From Acidobacteriota bacterium (GTDB lineage Bacteria; Acidobacteriota; Blastocatellia; Pyrinomonadales; Pyrinomonadaceae): DNA of 8,603 nucleotides. The position numbers and the translations under genes are program-made. Below the pieces are notes generated by a model that did no database searches, was not told the DNA's origin, and saw nothing but the letters and a program-made list of their open reading frames with translations. Where the stretch lies: NCBI GenBank assembly GCA_003222855.1, contig QHXH01000108.1:1-8603 (forward strand), read 5' to 3'. Of this stretch, positions 6,991 through 8,603 are shown in pieces; position 1 is the stretch's first letter; each line of letters begins with the position of its first letter.

Positions 6991-7052
6991 TTTGGAGTTC
7001 CGCCTTCAGGCGGTGTTCGTAGCCGGGCGCCGCTTGAAGGCGGAACTCCAAA
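6991..7052 (+). repeat. REP-like palindromic element between pdhB and pdhC
   Basis: The left arm (6991-7013) begins TTTGGAGTTCCGCC and the right arm (7030-7052) ends GGCGGAACTCCAAA. They are reverse complements at 22 of 23 positions, and the one exception forms a G·T wobble, so the transcript can fold into an unbroken 23-pair stem with a 16-base loop. Each arm is itself partly self-complementary (CCGCC-TTCA-GGCGG in the left arm), as in bacterial REP/BIME elements. It abuts the pdhB TAG and ends 15 bases before the pdhC ATG. There is no T-tract. The translated reading frames (EFRLQA… on one strand, LKAELQ… on the other) resemble spurious peptides I recall from dispersed repeats in Acidobacteriota; that recollection is unverified. 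Confidence 0.75.
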
Positions 7053-7067
7053 ACTGCACACTGATTT

Positions 7068-8390
7068 ATGGCCACACAAGTCGTCATGCCGAAGCTGTCG
7101 CCTACGATGGAGGAGGGTCAGCTCGCGCGTTGGCTGAAAAAAGAAGGCGACAAAGTTTCAATGGGCGAGCCGCTCGCCGAAATCGACACTGACAAGGCCA
7201 CCATGGAAATGCAGGCGCTGTCGAACGGCGTGCTGCGCAAGATTCTAATTAATGAAGGCGAGAGTGCGCCGCTGGGCCAACCGATTGCCATCATCGGCGA
7301 GCCCGACGAAGATATTTCTGAGCTGCTGAAAACGGCCTCAACTCCAAAGCCGGAGAAAGCTGCGCAGGCGCCGAAGAGCATGCCTGAATCGGACGCAGCG
7401 ACCCCGGTTGAAGTTGAGCCTCAGGAAGCCGAAGCGCCAGAGGCGACGCAGCCGATCAGCAGTGACGGACAAAAATCGCGGACCGATGGACGTTTTCTGA
7501 TTTCTCCGATTGCCGCAAGAATGGCGAGCGAGGCGGGGATCGATTTCAAGACTGTTCAGGGCAGCGGGCCGGGCGGTCGCATCGTCAAGCGCGATATTGA
7601 ATCCGCGATTGGCGATCAAAAGAAAACCGCGGCCACCAAGCCTGCGGTTGGCCGCATTTCAATTCCCCGCCCCGCTCGTGAAGGCGTCGTCTATGGCCCG
7701 TCTGCTTATCGCGACGAGCCGGTCAGCGAAATGCGCCGGACGATCGCACGGCGGCTGGTCACGTCCCTCGGTCCGGTCCCACATTTCTTCCTAACCATTG
7801 AGATCGATATGGAGCGCGCCGCCGATATGCGCCATTCGCTCAATGAACTCTATCCGGATCTGAAACTCAGTATTAACGATCTGATCATCAAGGTCGTCGC
7901 CGTAAGTTTGATTCAGCACCCGGAAGTCAATGCTTCGTTTCAGGACAAGACAATTCGCTACTATGAGCATGCCGATATCGGCGTCGCGGTTGCCACTGAA
8001 AACGGTTTGATTACACCAGTCGTGCGTGCGGCCGAGTTGAAACCTATTACTGAGGTCGCAACTGAAGTGCGCGCATTGGCCGAGCGCGCGCGCGCGCGCA
8101 AGCTGAAACCCGAAGAATATACGGGCGCAACTTTCTCGATTAGCAATCTGGGAATGTTTGGCATCGAAGAATTCACCGCTGTGATCAACCCGCCGGAGGG
8201 CGGAATTCTCGCAGTCGGCGCCATGGCCCGCAAACCGGTGGTCAGAGAAGATCGCATCGAGATTAGACAAACGATGCGCGTCACGATGTCCTGCGATCAT
8301 CGCGTAATTGATGGCGCGACCGGCGCCAGGTTCCTGCAAACCTTCAAACAGATAATGGAGAATCCCGTTTATCTCTTTCTTGACCAATAA
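7068..8390 (+). CDS. pdhC: Pyruvate dehydrogenase E2, dihydrolipoamide acetyltransferase
   Basis: The 440-residue core subunit of the pyruvate dehydrogenase complex moves the acetyl group from E1 to CoA. Domains in order: a single lipoyl domain (1-80; MPKLSPTMEEGQLARWLKKE) with the lipoyl lysine at K43 in EIDTDKATME; a Glu/Ala/Pro-rich linker (about 85-140); a peripheral-subunit-binding domain (about 142-181, starting RFLISPIAARMASEAGID and containing GSGPGGRIVKRDI); a second linker; and the acetyltransferase domain (about 215-440) with ATFSISNLGMFG and the catalytic DHRVIDG (His411, Asp415). The single lipoyl domain and the sequence style are of the mitochondrial/alphaproteobacterial PDH type. 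ATG 7068 is chosen because the lipoyl domain starts right there; no Shine-Dalgarno is visible, and the 77-base gap from pdhB is filled mostly by the palindromic repeat. Lipoylation and an E3 partner must come from elsewhere in the genome. Confidence 0.97.
   Translation: MATQVVMPKLSPTMEEGQLARWLKKEGDKVSMGEPLAEIDTDKATMEMQALSNGVLRKILINEGESAPLGQPIAIIGEPDEDISELLKTASTPKPEKAAQAPKSMPESDAATPVEVEPQEAEAPEATQPISSDGQKSRTDGRFLISPIAARMASEAGIDFKTVQGSGPGGRIVKRDIESAIGDQKKTAATKPAVGRISIPRPAREGVVYGPSAYRDEPVSEMRRTIARRLVTSLGPVPHFFLTIEIDMERAADMRHSLNELYPDLKLSINDLIIKVVAVSLIQHPEVNASFQDKTIRYYEHADIGVAVATENGLITPVVRAAELKPITEVATEVRALAERARARKLKPEEYTGATFSISNLGMFGIEEFTAVINPPEGGILAVGAMARKPVVREDRIEIRQTMRVTMSCDHRVIDGATGARFLQTFKQIMENPVYLFLDQ
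8084..8099 (+). repeat. (GC)8 dinucleotide tract inside pdhC
   Basis: Sixteen bases of uninterrupted alternating GC encode part of ERARARK in the acetyltransferase domain. Alternating purine-pyrimidine GC is prone to slippage and to Z-form DNA. The frame is intact here and the residues fit the family helix just before KLKPEEY, so it is probably neutral. Confidence 0.6.
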
Positions 8391-8453
8391 CCGCACGCTT
8401 CTTCGTAAGATCAACTTCCGATCTCTTTATGCCTTCTTCCAACTGATGTTCGC

Positions 8454-8603
8454 ATGAGCCAGACGACAGGGAAGATAGGCGTCGGCCCGCATCTCGCGCT
8501 CATTGCAGTACAACTCATCTTCGGTACCTGGGGAATACCTGCCAAGATCGTTTTGCGCGTAATGCCGGTCTTTGGGCTCTCGGCTCTGCGTATTGCCGGG
8601 GCC
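8454..8603 (+). CDS. EamA/DMT-superfamily transporter, 3'-partial
   Basis: Fifty codons run from ATG 8454 to the end of the window without a stop. After a short polar start (MSQTTGKIGVGPH) comes a hydrophobic first helix (LALIAVQLIFGTWGIPAKIV) and then RVMPVFGLSALRIAGA. This layout, an N-terminal helix with a G-T/N-W turn followed by a helix with the L-R-x-x-x-A pattern, is typical of the first EamA repeat of drug/metabolite exporters. The substrate cannot be told. It begins 63 bases after pdhC; no clear terminator or promoter lies between, so read-through from the pdh operon is possible. No convincing Shine-Dalgarno is seen, but no better in-frame start exists nearby. Confidence 0.7.
   Translation, partial: MSQTTGKIGVGPHLALIAVQLIFGTWGIPAKIVLRVMPVFGLSALRIAGA

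Noticed and set aside
6992..7192. Small + strand frame starting in the palindromic element (MEFRLQAVF…)
   Set aside because: Its first part is the repeat itself and the rest is pdhC read in the wrong frame; not a real gene.
7791..8414. Reverse-strand open frame of 207 codons opposite pdhC
   Set aside because: It is antisense to the conserved E2 catalytic domain, has no family motif, and its ends have no gene-like signals.
8415..8424. CTTCCGATCT matches the end of a common Illumina adapter
   Set aside because: Only ten bases match, the preceding bases differ from the adapter, and the flanking sequence continues smoothly into the next gene; likely chance.
8408..8424. Inverted repeat AGATC…GATCT after pdhC as a terminator
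   Set aside because: Five pairs with low GC content and only a short T run afterwards; not enough to support termination.

Overview
This window reads as an ordinary bacterial chromosome segment with every supported gene on the + strand. I would guess Acidobacteriota, possibly the Blastocatellia/Pyrinomonadaceae side. That rests on moderate GC, a mitochondrial-type split-E1 pyruvate dehydrogenase operon, weak Shine-Dalgarno use, and an intergenic palindrome whose translations ('EFRLQA...', 'LKAELQ') I recall as a recurrent spurious peptide in such genomes. I could not check this by search, so the taxonomic call is soft.

Layout: (1) 1-2048 is a nearly complete YyaL/DUF255 (SPATA20-like) thioredoxin-domain protein, missing only its first few codons. 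(2) 2049-2248 holds a good sigma70-type promoter. (3) 2249-3559 encodes a polytopic membrane protein with a cytoplasmic HD-GYP c-di-GMP phosphodiesterase domain that stops short of the usual domain end. (4) It runs directly, in another frame and with a 4-base GTGA overlap, into a GAF-GGDEF diguanylate cyclase (3556-4728). (5) 4729-4919 contains a strong intrinsic terminator, a promoter with a perfect TATAAT box, and a palindrome in the leader. (6) 4920-8390 is the pyruvate dehydrogenase operon: E1 alpha (pdhA), E1 beta (pdhB), a REP-like palindromic element, and the dihydrolipoamide acetyltransferase E2 (pdhC). (7) 8454 to the window end is the start of an EamA/DMT-type transporter.

The three pdh genes make two parts of one complex: E1 decarboxylates pyruvate on thiamine diphosphate, and E2 carries the acetyl group on a lipoyl arm to CoA. 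The E3 (lpd) gene is not in the window. The two c-di-GMP genes carry opposing activities (hydrolysis and synthesis) and look like halves of what may once have been one membrane-anchored sensor enzyme.

I see no phage, insertion sequence, CRISPR, tRNA or rRNA, and no convincing new multi-gene system. The best leads are the HD-GYP/GAF-GGDEF break near 3537-3559, the palindromic element wedged between pdhB and pdhC, and an altered thiamine-diphosphate motif in E1 alpha.
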